NCBI RefSeq assembly: GCF_900128955.1
Contig: NZ_FQTY01000022.1
Location: forward strand, 1 to 32,461
Direction: 5' to 3'
DNA length: 32,461 bases
DNA from: Tissierella praeacuta DSM 18095
GTDB lineage: Bacteria; Bacillota; Clostridia; Tissierellales; Tissierellaceae
Below the pieces are notes generated by a model. That model had not been told where the DNA came from. It saw only the letters and a list, made by a program, of their open reading frames with translations, and did no database searches. The position numbers and the translations under genes are program-made. Of this stretch, positions 7,044 to 14,464 are shown piece by piece (within the stretch, counting starts at the first letter, position 1; each line of letters begins with the position of its first letter).

Positions 7044-9018
7044 CTGCCCTCTGTCTTTGCCTTAGGCCTTCAAACAGCCTTACAACATCACTCATTTCCT
7101 GTAAGTCATCTGCTTGTACTGTTACATATATGTTACCTTGTCCGCCTCTGAAATTTGGATTGTTTCTGTTTCTAGGATCATTAGCAGATAACACCTCTTC
7201 ATTCTCATGTAATTCTGTTCTATACCTATCATGTGGCACTCTCCCTAAGCCGCTTTTATGAGAGCCTTGCACATTTCTAACTGCTTGAGTTTGCATATCT
7301 GTAGCTTGTTTTTGAAAACTTCCTGTGATTTTAGATGCAGAATCCGCTACATTTTCTAATTCCTTAGAGTTGCCTTTTATAGCAACTATTAATGCCAATA
7401 TAATTGCGAAAGCAGCCGCTAAAGCCATGAAAATTGCAACTGCTTTTAAAATTGTTGGGTTAACTGTAAGTCCAAAGATTTTACCTAATCCATCAGCTAA
7501 TGTAGATAATCCTAAAACACTTTTGGCAGTAGTACCCACTATAAAAGTTACCATCCCTAATACTGCTATAATTGTCATTAATTTAGCAGGTACTTTTGCT
7601 ACTAATTCTAAAAAAACAGCCAACATATTTACTAGAGGTGCTAATCCATTTCCAGATTCTATCATTGTATTTTTTAAAGTGTTAAATGCAGATTCTAGTC
7701 TTTCAATAGGAGTTTGTAGCTTTTCCAGCATTTCATTAGCTGTACCTGCTGAATTAGTTATTTCATCTACATTTTCAGCATATAGTTTTGCCCCTTCCTC
7801 ACCGGCCAAAATAAACATATTATTAATCCCTTCAATTCTACCAAATAATTTAGCCATACTTTCATCATTTCCTCTAGTTTTCCTTTGTACATCTTCAAGA
7901 AATCCAGAGAAACCTTTTGCACGTAATGCTGCTAGATTAAATTGTAGTCCTAGTCTTTCAGCCTCTTCTTTTGCTTCTGCAGTTGGCTTTATTACAGCAG
8001 CCATTATTCCTCTAAGTCCTGTAACAGCTTCACTTGCTTCTATTCCTCTTGTAGTTAATGTTGCTATAGCTGCCAATAATTCCTCTAAAGGTATTTGCGC
8101 TGTTGAAGCTAATCCTGCTACTTTACCAAAACTGCTTCCTAATTCATCTACGGTTAATTTCCCTAATTTTTGTGTAATAACTAATTGATCAGTAATAAGA
8201 TTTGCATCTTCTATTGCTACTCCATATGAATTTATTATTGTAGTAAGGATATCAGTTGCTTTCCCCATATCAGTGAATCCCGTTTTTGTAAGTAATGCAG
8301 ATTCTTTTAAAACTTCTAAACTGTGAGCTGTATCTATGTTGGAAGAATTAATGTTATACAAACCTTCTGCTACTTCTGCTGCGGCAATATTAAAGGTATT
8401 ACTAGTATCCATCACACCTTTTCTCAATTCTTCCATACTAATATTAGTAGTATCTGCAATAGTCGCTACCTTTGCCATTTCTTGGTCTACAGTTCCAGCC
8501 ATTTTTACTGCTGCAATCCCTATACCCATCATTACTGCTCCGACTTTTTGCATAGTTCCAGCTAGCTTTTCTAAGTCTACTCCTGCTGCTTTAGTCTTTT
8601 CTGTAAAATCAGATATAGCAGCTCCAGTCCTACCAAAAATATTATCCTGTGCTTTTAGTTCTCTTGATACTTCTTCACTTTCCCTCTTATACTTCATTAA
8701 TTGAGTTTCAGCATTTTTTAATTCTATAGTTTTATTAGCTATTGCTTTTTCATTAATGTTTTCTGAGTTAGTTAGCCTATCTAATTCTTGCCTTAAAGAT
8801 TCCACCTTATCAGTTTGTATCTTTACTCTATTTGCAAATGTTTCATTTTTAAGTTGTAATTTTTCTATAGAATCTCCAGATTGTCTTGCCGCTTCACTCT
8901 GTTTTCTAAATTCAGCATTAAGGAGTGCCATCTGCTTATTAGCTTCTGGCACTCCTTTTCTTACCTCTTCATAGTTAAAATCTAATATAATTGACCTTTT
9001 ATAATTCTTAAAAGACAC
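7024..9018 (-). CDS. Tail tape measure protein (TP901 family)
   Basis: Sets tail length and passes DNA through the envelope. I choose GTG 9018 (SFKNYKRSI...), which follows a GGGGTGGT ribosome site; a TTG at 9033 is the alternative. Residues ~10-130 are a long charged coiled coil, followed by the TP901 tape-measure core (MAKVATIADTTNISMEELR..., VAEGLYNINSSNIDTAHSLEVL). Hydrophobic segments lie near 155-175 and in the C-terminal third (LMTIIAVLGMVTFIVGT, AVAIFMALAAAFAIILAL). At about 664 residues it is short for the family, so a tail near 100 nm is expected by the usual 0.15 nm per residue rule. Confidence 0.93.
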   Translation of the reverse strand: MSFKNYKRSIILDFNYEEVRKGVPEANKQMALLNAEFRKQSEAARQSGDSIEKLQLKNETFANRVKIQTDKVESLRQELDRLTNSENINEKAIANKTIELKNAETQLMKYKRESEEVSRELKAQDNIFGRTGAAISDFTEKTKAAGVDLEKLAGTMQKVGAVMMGIGIAAVKMAGTVDQEMAKVATIADTTNISMEELRKGVMDTSNTFNIAAAEVAEGLYNINSSNIDTAHSLEVLKESALLTKTGFTDMGKATDILTTIINSYGVAIEDANLITDQLVITQKLGKLTVDELGSSFGKVAGLASTAQIPLEELLAAIATLTTRGIEASEAVTGLRGIMAAVIKPTAEAKEEAERLGLQFNLAALRAKGFSGFLEDVQRKTRGNDESMAKLFGRIEGINNMFILAGEEGAKLYAENVDEITNSAGTANEMLEKLQTPIERLESAFNTLKNTMIESGNGLAPLVNMLAVFLELVAKVPAKLMTIIAVLGMVTFIVGTTAKSVLGLSTLADGLGKIFGLTVNPTILKAVAIFMALAAAFAIILALIVAIKGNSKELENVADSASKITGSFQKQATDMQTQAVRNVQGSHKSGLGRVPHDRYRTELHENEEVLSANDPRNRNNPNFRGGQGNIYVTVQADDLQEMSDVVRLFEGLRQRQRAGAGRVD

Positions 9019-9019
9019 T

Positions 9020-9582
9020 TTACCACCCCGCAATCTGACTCATAGAGGTAATTTTTTCTACCTGTTGCTTTTGTCCATCAGTATTTAGTGAGTCCGCATA
9101 CATTCCTATCATTTTTACAACTTTTCCTATGCTACTAGCAAAAAATGTATTTTCAGGTTGTTTCAATACTATACAAAAATAATAATAGAGTTCATCAAAA
9201 TCTATTTCAGACCGAACTCCTTCGCCATCTCCTCTGCCTTTTTTTTTATTACTTCTAAGTCATCTATATCCATTCCATCAAAAGTTTCCATTACATTTTC
9301 AAATATTATTTCTATTAGTGGTAGCCCACCACCTATTACAATTGCTTTCGCCTCTTCATAAGTTGAAGAGGCATTCATTACTTTCATCCCACAATATAAA
9401 AGCTTTGCTGCCAAATCATAAGGCTTGCTTTTCTCTTCATTTGCTAATGTTACTAAGTCCCCAAATTCTTCTGATAATAAAATAAAGGCTTCTACAGTAA
9501 ATATAGCTTCTATTGCCTTACCATCAGGAAAATCTAGTCTCAAAGGCTCTATTGGTTTTACTGCGAACTTTTTTCTAGCCAT
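9020..9582 (-). CDS. Tail assembly chaperone GT fusion, made by -1 ribosomal frameshift
   Basis: Read through the 0-frame gene to Lys115 (9238), then slip back one base on A-AAA-AAG and continue GRGDGEGVRSEIDFDEL... for 72 residues to a TAA at 9020-9022, giving about 187 residues. The second frame is open from the slip site to just before the tape measure GTG and has no start of its own. In many siphophages G and GT bind the tape measure and recruit the tail tube protein. The order (major tail protein, G, GT, tape measure) is exactly as expected. The frameshift is inferred from sequence; efficiency cannot be judged. Confidence 0.82.
9202..9582 (-). CDS. Tail assembly chaperone G-like protein (0-frame product)
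   Basis: A 126-residue acidic protein (MARKKFAVKPIEPLRLDFPD...) with ATG at 9582 and an AATGGAGTTGATAAA ribosome site. It is the usual short protein between major tail protein and tape measure, equivalent to lambda gpG and related tail assembly chaperones of Firmicute phages. It ends EEMAKEFGLK, 11 codons after the slippery A9 tract. A hairpin terminator lies just upstream, so its transcript either reads through or starts nearby. Confidence 0.88.
   Translation of the reverse strand: MARKKFAVKPIEPLRLDFPDGKAIEAIFTVEAFILLSEEFGDLVTLANEEKSKPYDLAAKLLYCGMKVMNASSTYEEAKAIVIGGGLPLIEIIFENVMETFDGMDIDDLEVIKKKAEEMAKEFGLK
9238..9244 (-). promoter_or_regulatory. Slippery heptamer A-AAA-AAG for -1 frameshifting
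   Basis: On the minus strand the sequence is ATA AAA AAA AAG GCA in the G frame. A-AAA-AAG is one of the most efficient -1 slip sites in bacteria. After slipping, the frame reads AAA AAA GGC AGA and stays open to 9020. I see no clear strong stem-loop directly downstream. Confidence 0.82.
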
Positions 9583-9606
9583 TTTATCAACTCCATTTCT
9601 TATAAT

Positions 9607-9632
9607 AAAAATAGCACCTAACAGGGTGCTAT
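9607..9632 (-). terminator. Hairpin terminator after the tail moron, possibly bidirectional
   Basis: ATAGCACC pairs with GGTGCTAT over a 6-base loop. On the minus strand the stem runs straight into five T (TTTTTATTATA). On the plus strand cTATTTTTT follows, so it may work both ways. The stem includes the stop codon of the 9629-10129 gene. Confidence 0.75.
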
Positions 9633-10129
9633 CTATTTTTTACCTTTGTATTTGTTAATTCCATTAATTCTCCATAAGTTTTTATATTATACCAATCAGT
9701 ATTAAAAATTGTATCTTTTTTCAAGCTCGTACTTAATGACACAGTCCAATCTTCACTATCAATAAATAATGTCAATGTTTGTACGTCACTTCCTATTTCC
9801 AACCCTTCACTTGATAAAATACATACTTTCCTTATTTTGTCTAAAGCGTTTTGAGCGGTTTTATTTCTGCTACCCCTATTAGGAACATACAATCTTACTA
9901 AATAGGTTTTTGACTCTTCATGATATTGTGTTTCATGTATGTTTTTATATCCAAAAACATCTTGTACATTCCTATAAATTGCAGACCTAGTAAATGCATT
10001 TGCATTTATATAAGTGGCTATGAATCCCCACAATATAAAACCTATCATAATTGCCACTACCACAAACATAAATCTTTTCTCTTTTTTCGTGGGCGGTACA
10101 TAATTCTCTGTTCTTATAAATATTTTCAT
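9629..10129 (-). CDS. Single-pass membrane protein inserted in the tail operon (moron)
   Basis: About 166 residues from ATG 10129, with AGGGGGGATTGGGT as ribosome site. An upstream in-frame start at 10153 overlaps the predicted -10 and is rejected. The first 19 residues are basic (VPPTKKEKRF), then one transmembrane helix (about 20-41, MFVVVAIMIGFILWGFIATY) and a ~120-residue domain likely outside the membrane. That domain has mixed beta/alpha character (KTYLVRLYVPNRGSRNKTAQNALDKIRKV; DVQTLTLFIDSEDWTVSLS). No family recognised. It splits the normally adjacent major tail protein and chaperone genes and has its own promoter and terminator, so it is probably cargo for the lysogen or for superinfection control. 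Confidence 0.75.
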   Translation of the reverse strand: MKIFIRTENYVPPTKKEKRFMFVVVAIMIGFILWGFIATYINANAFTRSAIYRNVQDVFGYKNIHETQYHEESKTYLVRLYVPNRGSRNKTAQNALDKIRKVCILSSEGLEIGSDVQTLTLFIDSEDWTVSLSTSLKKDTIFNTDWYNIKTYGELMELTNTKVKNR

Positions 10130-10152
10130 ACCCAATCCCCCCTTTTTACTCA

Positions 10153-10181
10153 ATACTACAATATTAAATTTATTAAGTAAA
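10153..10181 (-). promoter_or_regulatory. Promoter-like sequence for the tail moron
   Basis: On the minus strand TTTACT (10176-10181), a 17-base spacer and TAGTAT (10153-10158). It lies between the major tail protein stop and the moron ATG at 10129. Match to sigma-A consensus is moderate. Confidence 0.45.
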
Positions 10182-10197
10182 TAGGGATTAGTATTTT

Positions 10198-10782
10198 TTA
10201 TACTGCCACTTGTCCTGGTACTTTTTCAAACCATTTAGCTGCCTGCTCTTCGGTAAATGTTGGATCCGCACTATCAGCAGAATATTTTATTGCGCCATCA
10301 AAGTCTCTAGGGACAAATTCTATAGTTATTGTATCTGTACTATAATTAATGTTATCTGTTTGTTGCTGTACTGTATTCGCATAAGGCTGTGCCCTGCCTT
10401 TGAGCAACCAATGATATTCTGCTACTCCAGGCATATCCTGCGGTACCTTCCAGCCTATAGCAATATATGGTGCGGTATCATCTTTTCCTTCAATTAACAC
10501 CCCATCTTCATAAGTTGCTCCTGTAATAATTGCCCTATCGTCTATTTGAACTTTGGTAACATCCAATACTGCCGTCATACCCGTCAATTTTGCTATAGAG
10601 GATTGTTTTACTCCGTCACCAAATAGTTGTCCAGATGCTACTGAGGGAGTTAATTGTATCTGCATAGCTTCAGATAACTTTTTTATTGTTCCATAATCGA
10701 CTAAACTAGGTTCATCCTTAGTCATAATTGCATAAACTAAATGTTCTACGTTGATTCTATATGCTTTTTTAAATTTATTCAT
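10198..10782 (-). CDS. Major tail protein (phi13 family)
   Basis: A 194-residue tube protein. The start ATG overlaps the stop of the upstream gene (ATGA) and has an AAGGTGAAACAAG ribosome site. The family is recognisable from the N-terminal strand (YRINVEHLVYAIMTKDEPS), the middle (TGMTAVLDVTKVQIDDRAIITGATYEDGVL) and the late segment EYHWLLKGRAQPYANTVQQQTDNINYSTDTITIEFVPR. Subunits form the tail tube around the tape measure. Length is normal for the family, and no C-terminal Ig-like domain is fused. Confidence 0.92.
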   Translation of the reverse strand: MNKFKKAYRINVEHLVYAIMTKDEPSLVDYGTIKKLSEAMQIQLTPSVASGQLFGDGVKQSSIAKLTGMTAVLDVTKVQIDDRAIITGATYEDGVLIEGKDDTAPYIAIGWKVPQDMPGVAEYHWLLKGRAQPYANTVQQQTDNINYSTDTITIEFVPRDFDGAIKYSADSADPTFTEEQAAKWFEKVPGQVAV

Positions 10783-11117
10783 CTTGTTTCACCTTCCTTA
10801 TAGTGATAATTAAATACCATTACTGTATGATATAATTTAACTTCTTTCTCGTATCCATCATAAGAATAAGGTTCTAAAAATCTAGATTTCTTCATTAACT
10901 TTTTGACTTCTTTCTTTATATTTTCATGCCCATCTTTCGACCAAATATCTACTTGACAAGATACTGTCATTCTCTCCACTTCTCCATCACCAAATAAAAT
11001 ACCGCTTTCATTAAAGAAGTGGTATGATATTCCAGGAAACTTTCCTGGTCTTATTTGCCATAAAACTGGTATTTTTAAAGGAGATAAGGTTTTATCTACT
11101 AAGCTTACCAAATCCAT
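10779..11117 (-). CDS. Tail terminator-like / tail completion protein
   Basis: A 112-residue protein between the HK97 gp10-like gene and the major tail protein, where siphophages encode the protein that caps the tail tube and joins it to the head. Sequence features fit: N-terminal helix (MDLVSLVDKTLSPL), then strands (VLWQIRPGKFPGISYHFFNES; ERMTVSCQVDIWSKD), a helix (NIKKEVKKLMKKS), and a final strand pair. The role is inferred mainly from place and fold pattern. Confidence 0.75.
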   Translation of the reverse strand: MDLVSLVDKTLSPLKIPVLWQIRPGKFPGISYHFFNESGILFGDGEVERMTVSCQVDIWSKDGHENIKKEVKKLMKKSRFLEPYSYDGYEKEVKLYHTVMVFNYHYKEGETR

Positions 11118-11515
11118 TAAAACCCACCCCTTTCCATTTCTTCTTCAAATATTTGTTCTATTTCCTCATCTGATTGTTTCAGAGCAGTATCTATAAAATG
11201 TGTTGCTTTACTTCTATATGTTCCATCATTCACTAAATGCCATTTAGTTCCTGTTTTTTTACCTCCTCTTATTCTTGCTACTTTTTCACCATATTCATCT
11301 TTTACAATTCTATAGTTTACATCATCTGCCATATGTTTATGTTCTGGGTCATTGGTTTTAGTTCTTAAAACATTTAGATTTCTAACTATATTTCCTTTTA
11401 CTACCTCAGCAGCTCTTTTTAGAAATCTCTCTTCAATTTCTTCTGTAACTCCCATTATTTCATTTAAAAATACTTCTATTTCTTCGCTTTCTGTTGATTT
11501 AATTTTATAAGACAT
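11117..11515 (-). CDS. HK97 gp10-like tail/neck protein
   Basis: A 132-residue protein. The end (HLVNDGTYRSKATHFIDTALKQSDEEIEQIFEEEMERGGF) shows the family signature: an aromatic or basic stretch before a 'hfid.a...' helix. Residues 20-60 are a long helix (EEIEERFLKRAAEVVKGNIVRNL). Members are found between head-closure and tail-terminator proteins. The stop and the next start share one base. Confidence 0.8.
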   Translation of the reverse strand: MSYKIKSTESEEIEVFLNEIMGVTEEIEERFLKRAAEVVKGNIVRNLNVLRTKTNDPEHKHMADDVNYRIVKDEYGEKVARIRGGKKTGTKWHLVNDGTYRSKATHFIDTALKQSDEEIEQIFEEEMERGGF

Positions 11516-11523
11516 AACATCAC

Positions 11524-11847
11524 CTACATATCATGTTTAACTTCATAAGCTTTAACGACTAAATACATGCTATTATTATCTAAAGGTAATATACCTTCTA
11601 TCTCATAGAATCTATTATTAAATTTAATCCCCATAGTTTCGTCTATATCTGTTCTATATCTAATAATAAATTCTACATCAGTTTTTACATTGGCAGCTCT
11701 AGCAGCATAAAAATTCCTACCTTTTAAAAATCTAGCTTCGGACCATAAAGGTATATAATCTTCATAATCATCTAAATCAATAACAGAACCCTCTTGTTCC
11801 TTTTTCCTCTGTAAAGTGATGCGATCTTTTAATCTTCCTGGATTCAT
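11524..11847 (-). CDS. Head-tail adaptor / head-closure protein (SPP1 gp16-like)
   Basis: A 107-residue protein starting MNPGRLKDRITLQRKKEQEG, the usual opening of phage head-tail joining proteins. It continues with the conserved LWSEARFLKGRNFYAARAANVKTDVEFIIRYR strand-helix-strand core and DETMGIKFNNRFYEIEGIL. It closes the head portal channel after DNA packaging and is the site for tail docking. Its start overlaps the connector gene stop. Confidence 0.9.
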   Translation of the reverse strand: MNPGRLKDRITLQRKKEQEGSVIDLDDYEDYIPLWSEARFLKGRNFYAARAANVKTDVEFIIRYRTDIDETMGIKFNNRFYEIEGILPLDNNSMYLVVKAYEVKHDM

Positions 11848-12158
11848 ACCTTACCCTCTCTCTTTAGCTTCAAATATTCAGCTTCTAACTGTAGAAACAA
11901 AGATTCAAGACTAAAATTCAATTTATGAAAGTTAGGTCCTGTTATTTCAGTAGTTCTATTTTCATACCAATGAGATACCAATAATTTTGTTGCTAAATTA
12001 TATAGCGGTTTTAAGTTTTTGTTTCGTTCAACATCATCAATTTTGATTCCGGTTCCATTCTCTATATAAGATTGCGATGCGAGAAGAAGAGAGGTTATAA
12101 GATTGTCCTCTTCTTCTCCATCCACTCTTAAATATTCTTTAACTTTATTTAATTCCAT
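11844..12158 (-). CDS. Head-tail connector, gp6-like (DNA packaging protein)
   Basis: A 104-residue mostly helical protein. MELNKVKEYLRVDGEEEDNLITSLLLASQSYIENGTGI is the classic start of HK97 gp6/SPP1 gp15-like connectors (L-R-V-D, then an AxxYIE(N)-tGi helix), followed by a helix with a histidine-tryptophan-x-x-NR motif (SHWYENRTT). It forms a ring under the portal. The gene order portal-protease-capsid-connector-closure is normal. Confidence 0.92.
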   Translation of the reverse strand: MELNKVKEYLRVDGEEEDNLITSLLLASQSYIENGTGIKIDDVERNKNLKPLYNLATKLLVSHWYENRTTEITGPNFHKLNFSLESLFLQLEAEYLKLKREGKV

Positions 12159-12172
12159 AAAAATAACACCTC

Positions 12173-12310
12173 CTAAGGTGTCTCGTTAATAGCATCTATT
12201 AGTTGTTGTTTGGTCATATTTGAATACCCTGGTATTCCTTTTTCTTTTGCTATATTTTTAAGTTCTGCTACTGTTAAAGCATTTAGGTCAACTTCATTTT
12301 CTATTGCCAT
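12173..12310 (-). CDS. Rho N-terminal-like mini protein
   Basis: A 45-residue protein, ATG at 12308-12310 and TAG at 12173-12175. The sequence (DLNALTVAELKNIAKEKGIPGYSNMTKQQLIDAI) is a SAP/Rho_N-type helix-extended loop-helix motif: 'LTVAELK.IAKEKGI.GYS.MTK..LI.AI'. Such short proteins are frequent between capsid and connector genes of Firmicute phages and may bind nucleic acid. The ribosome site is weak (AAAGGGCTAAAAACA). Confidence 0.8.
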   Translation of the reverse strand: MAIENEVDLNALTVAELKNIAKEKGIPGYSNMTKQQLIDAINETP

Positions 12311-12330
12311 TGTTTTTAGCCCTTTTGCCT

Positions 12331-13461
12331 CTATGGGGTTACTTTTTTTTTAGCAATTCTGAATGCTGATTTTAATTTGATTCTATGATCTATCCATGCA
12401 GTTAAAACAAAGTCCTCCATTCCAGTCCTAACGTTTTTATCTCTGTCATACAGCATATTCAAGTCATAGTTATAATGAGAATATCTAAAATCCCCTACAA
12501 CTGGATCTACTGCCACGTCACAGAATTCGACTGGTGCCCCTAACACTTGCTCTGGTTGTGCCATGTATAAGGTTGTATTGCCATTTGCTAAAGTCTCGAT
12601 CATGTCATAATAGTCTTTCTTAGTCATAACTATGGTAGCATTTTCTGAATAATCATCCTCTAAATCTGCTAATGCATTTTTGATTGCCTTGTATAGATCA
12701 TCACCTTCTACTTCCTTTATTGCATTTTGTGCAGAATAGAATGACATATGCTCTTCTCCTGATTTTGGTGACTTTGTAAAAGCAACAACTTTCTCTTTCT
12801 TAGCTAATCCACTTTCTAAAGCAGCTTCTACAGTTTGAACTAAATTAGTATCTGTGCCTAGTAGTATTGTTTCTGATAAACTAGAGAATACCTTGAATTT
12901 AAACCTACCAAATTGCACTGTATCGGTAGAGTCTTTTAATTCCTTAGCTGTTTCCGTATCTTTTATAAAATCGTCATCATCTAGGGAAAATGTTATTCTA
13001 GGCACTTCTAAATTAGTGATATTCGTAAATGTAGAGATGTCTCTTAATGGGTTCTTAACAAATGGCTCATGTAATAATTCATTTGTCATTGTTCTTGGTA
13101 ATATCTTTTCTCCACCTGTAGCGTTATTGTCACCTAATGCAGCTTTTACTTCTTGAGGTACAGGTTTGTTTGCCATTACTGCTCTTATAAGTTCTGCTTT
13201 TGCTTTAACTACTTTCTCTTCTGGTGTTGTTCCTTCTATAGATTGTTGATTTAATTTAGCTGCAGCTTTTTTATCCATTTCATCAATTTGTGACTTGATA
13301 CCATTAAATCTTTCTTCTAAATCCTTTACTGTTTCCTTTTGCTCACTTCTTGCTTCAAGAGTTGTTTTTGCATCTGCATACATAGAAGTTAATTTCTTAT
13401 TTGCTACATCTAACTCTTGCCCTACTCCTGCTAACATTTGTTCTAATTGATACCTATTCAT
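12331..13461 (-). CDS. Major capsid protein, HK97 fold
   Basis: About 376 residues from ATG 13461, after a GAGGAGG ribosome site that lies inside the end of the protease gene (8-base overlap). Residues 1-110 are a charged coiled coil (the delta/scaffold domain that the protease removes). The mature part has HK97-type landmarks: EKILPRTMTNELLHEPFVKNPLR, FSLSETILLGTDTNLVQTV-like spine helix region, and MTKKDYYDMIETLANGNTTLY...VLGAPVEFCDVAVDP. The gene ends in a nine-A run (GCT AAA AAA AAA GTA ACC CCA TAG), apparently without frameshift use. Confidence 0.93.
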   Translation of the reverse strand: MNRYQLEQMLAGVGQELDVANKKLTSMYADAKTTLEARSEQKETVKDLEERFNGIKSQIDEMDKKAAAKLNQQSIEGTTPEEKVVKAKAELIRAVMANKPVPQEVKAALGDNNATGGEKILPRTMTNELLHEPFVKNPLRDISTFTNITNLEVPRITFSLDDDDFIKDTETAKELKDSTDTVQFGRFKFKVFSSLSETILLGTDTNLVQTVEAALESGLAKKEKVVAFTKSPKSGEEHMSFYSAQNAIKEVEGDDLYKAIKNALADLEDDYSENATIVMTKKDYYDMIETLANGNTTLYMAQPEQVLGAPVEFCDVAVDPVVGDFRYSHYNYDLNMLYDRDKNVRTGMEDFVLTAWIDHRIKLKSAFRIAKKKVTP

Positions 13462-14206
13462 AAATACGTTCCTCCTCAAATTTTATAATATTGTTTACTC
13501 TTGCTATTAAAGATTCAATTTCTTCATCTTTAATATTTGCATTGATAACTTCATTACACTTTTCTGTCTTTCTTCCTAGTAATTCTTTTGGTGTATTTTT
13601 ATACTTGGATAACATATCCATGTTTATGCTTGCTGCAATTTCCTTTTCTTCTTCTACAACGTCGCATAATCCATAGTGGTAACATTCTTGAGCAGTTAGC
13701 CATGTTTCTTTGTCAAGTAAATCTATCAATGTATCTCTGTCAAGCTTATCTCCTGCCTTATCTAAGTACATTGAAATCATGCTTTCCCTTATCTTATCTA
13801 GATCATCAGCTTGCTTTCTAAGTTCATTTGCATTTCCATATGTCCATGTCCAAGGGTTGTGTATCATCATCATAGCGTTGCTAGGCATATGAATAGTATG
13901 TCCTGCCATTGCTATTACAGAAGCTATGCTTGCGGCTACACCATCTATATGAACTTTAATGTTAGAATTTAGCCTTTTTAAAATTGATACTATAGCCTGA
14001 CCTTGGAATACGGAACCTCCAGGAGAATTAATGTACACATTAAGTACATCTACATCTCCCAATGCGTCTAAATCCTCTTTAAAACTTTTAGCTGTAGTAT
14101 CTTCCTCATACCACTTATAGGAGACTATATCACCATAGATATAAATCTCTCCTGTATTTTCCTCTGTTGCGTTTTTAACTTCCCAAAACTTATTTATTGT
14201 TCTCAC
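13454..14206 (-). CDS. Head maturation protease, ClpP-like serine protease
   Basis: A 250-residue prohead protease of the ClpP/S14 type. It shows the substrate-binding strand VYINSPGGSVFQGQ (58-70), the nucleophile motif DGVAASIASV (Ser93 in G-x-A-A-S), and the histidine motif MMMIHNP (His116). The third acidic residue is likely in DLLDKETW (about 162-166), with the usual TAQE-x-x-x-x-GLCDVV after it. It cleaves the capsid delta domain during assembly. A GTG start is used in the track of the frame; the true start may be uncertain by a few codons. The last ~60 residues are charged and may bind capsid. Confidence 0.93.
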   Translation of the reverse strand: MRTINKFWEVKNATEENTGEIYIYGDIVSYKWYEEDTTAKSFKEDLDALGDVDVLNVYINSPGGSVFQGQAIVSILKRLNSNIKVHIDGVAASIASVIAMAGHTIHMPSNAMMMIHNPWTWTYGNANELRKQADDLDKIRESMISMYLDKAGDKLDRDTLIDLLDKETWLTAQECYHYGLCDVVEEEKEIAASINMDMLSKYKNTPKELLGRKTEKCNEVINANIKDEEIESLIARVNNIIKFEEERIYE

Positions 14207-14459
14207 CTCTATTCTGCAATAGATAACCCTCTAACATCCATAATTGTTTTTCTATATCCCTAACAGCTAAGTCATATCCTATTGTTTCATCATAATTATT
14301 AGGGTCTACGCAAGCAGATTCTCCAACTATAGTAAATCCATTGGGCAATAATGCCACCACTACGCATTGTTTATCAAAGATTCTATGAAACTCTTTAAAT
14401 TGAGACTTGCTAAGAATTTCATCTATTTGTTCTTTAGTTACTGTTTTTGTTTTTTCCAT
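14190..14459 (-). CDS. N4 gp49 / Sf6 gp66 family phage protein
   Basis: An 89-residue protein from ATG 14459 (RBS AGAGGTGATT). The core FHRIFDKQCVVVALLPNGFTIVGESACVDPNNYDETIGYDLAVRDIEKQLWMLEGYLL is the recognisable signature of this family: 'vvt.LpNGF.i.g.Sa.vdp.nfd...G...A...a..kiW..EgY.L'. The function is not known. Its place between portal and protease is unusual but seen in Firmicute phages. It overlaps the protease start by about 17 bases. Confidence 0.85.
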   Translation of the reverse strand: MEKTKTVTKEQIDEILSKSQFKEFHRIFDKQCVVVALLPNGFTIVGESACVDPNNYDETIGYDLAVRDIEKQLWMLEGYLLQNRGENNK

Positions 14460-14464
14460 TTTAA

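Noticed and set aside
7325-8188. Long plus-strand open frame (287 codons) opposite the tape measure gene
   Set aside because: It is a codon shadow of the alanine- and leucine-rich tape measure protein, with no ribosome site and a Ser/Ala/Ile-only composition.
12331-12350. Frameshift at the nine-A run at the end of the capsid gene
   Set aside because: The 0 frame ends normally three codons later and the other frames stop quickly, so no extended product results.
12854-13156. Plus-strand frame opposite the capsid gene
   Set aside because: Shadow of the capsid reading frame; no start signal and no neighbour in the same direction.
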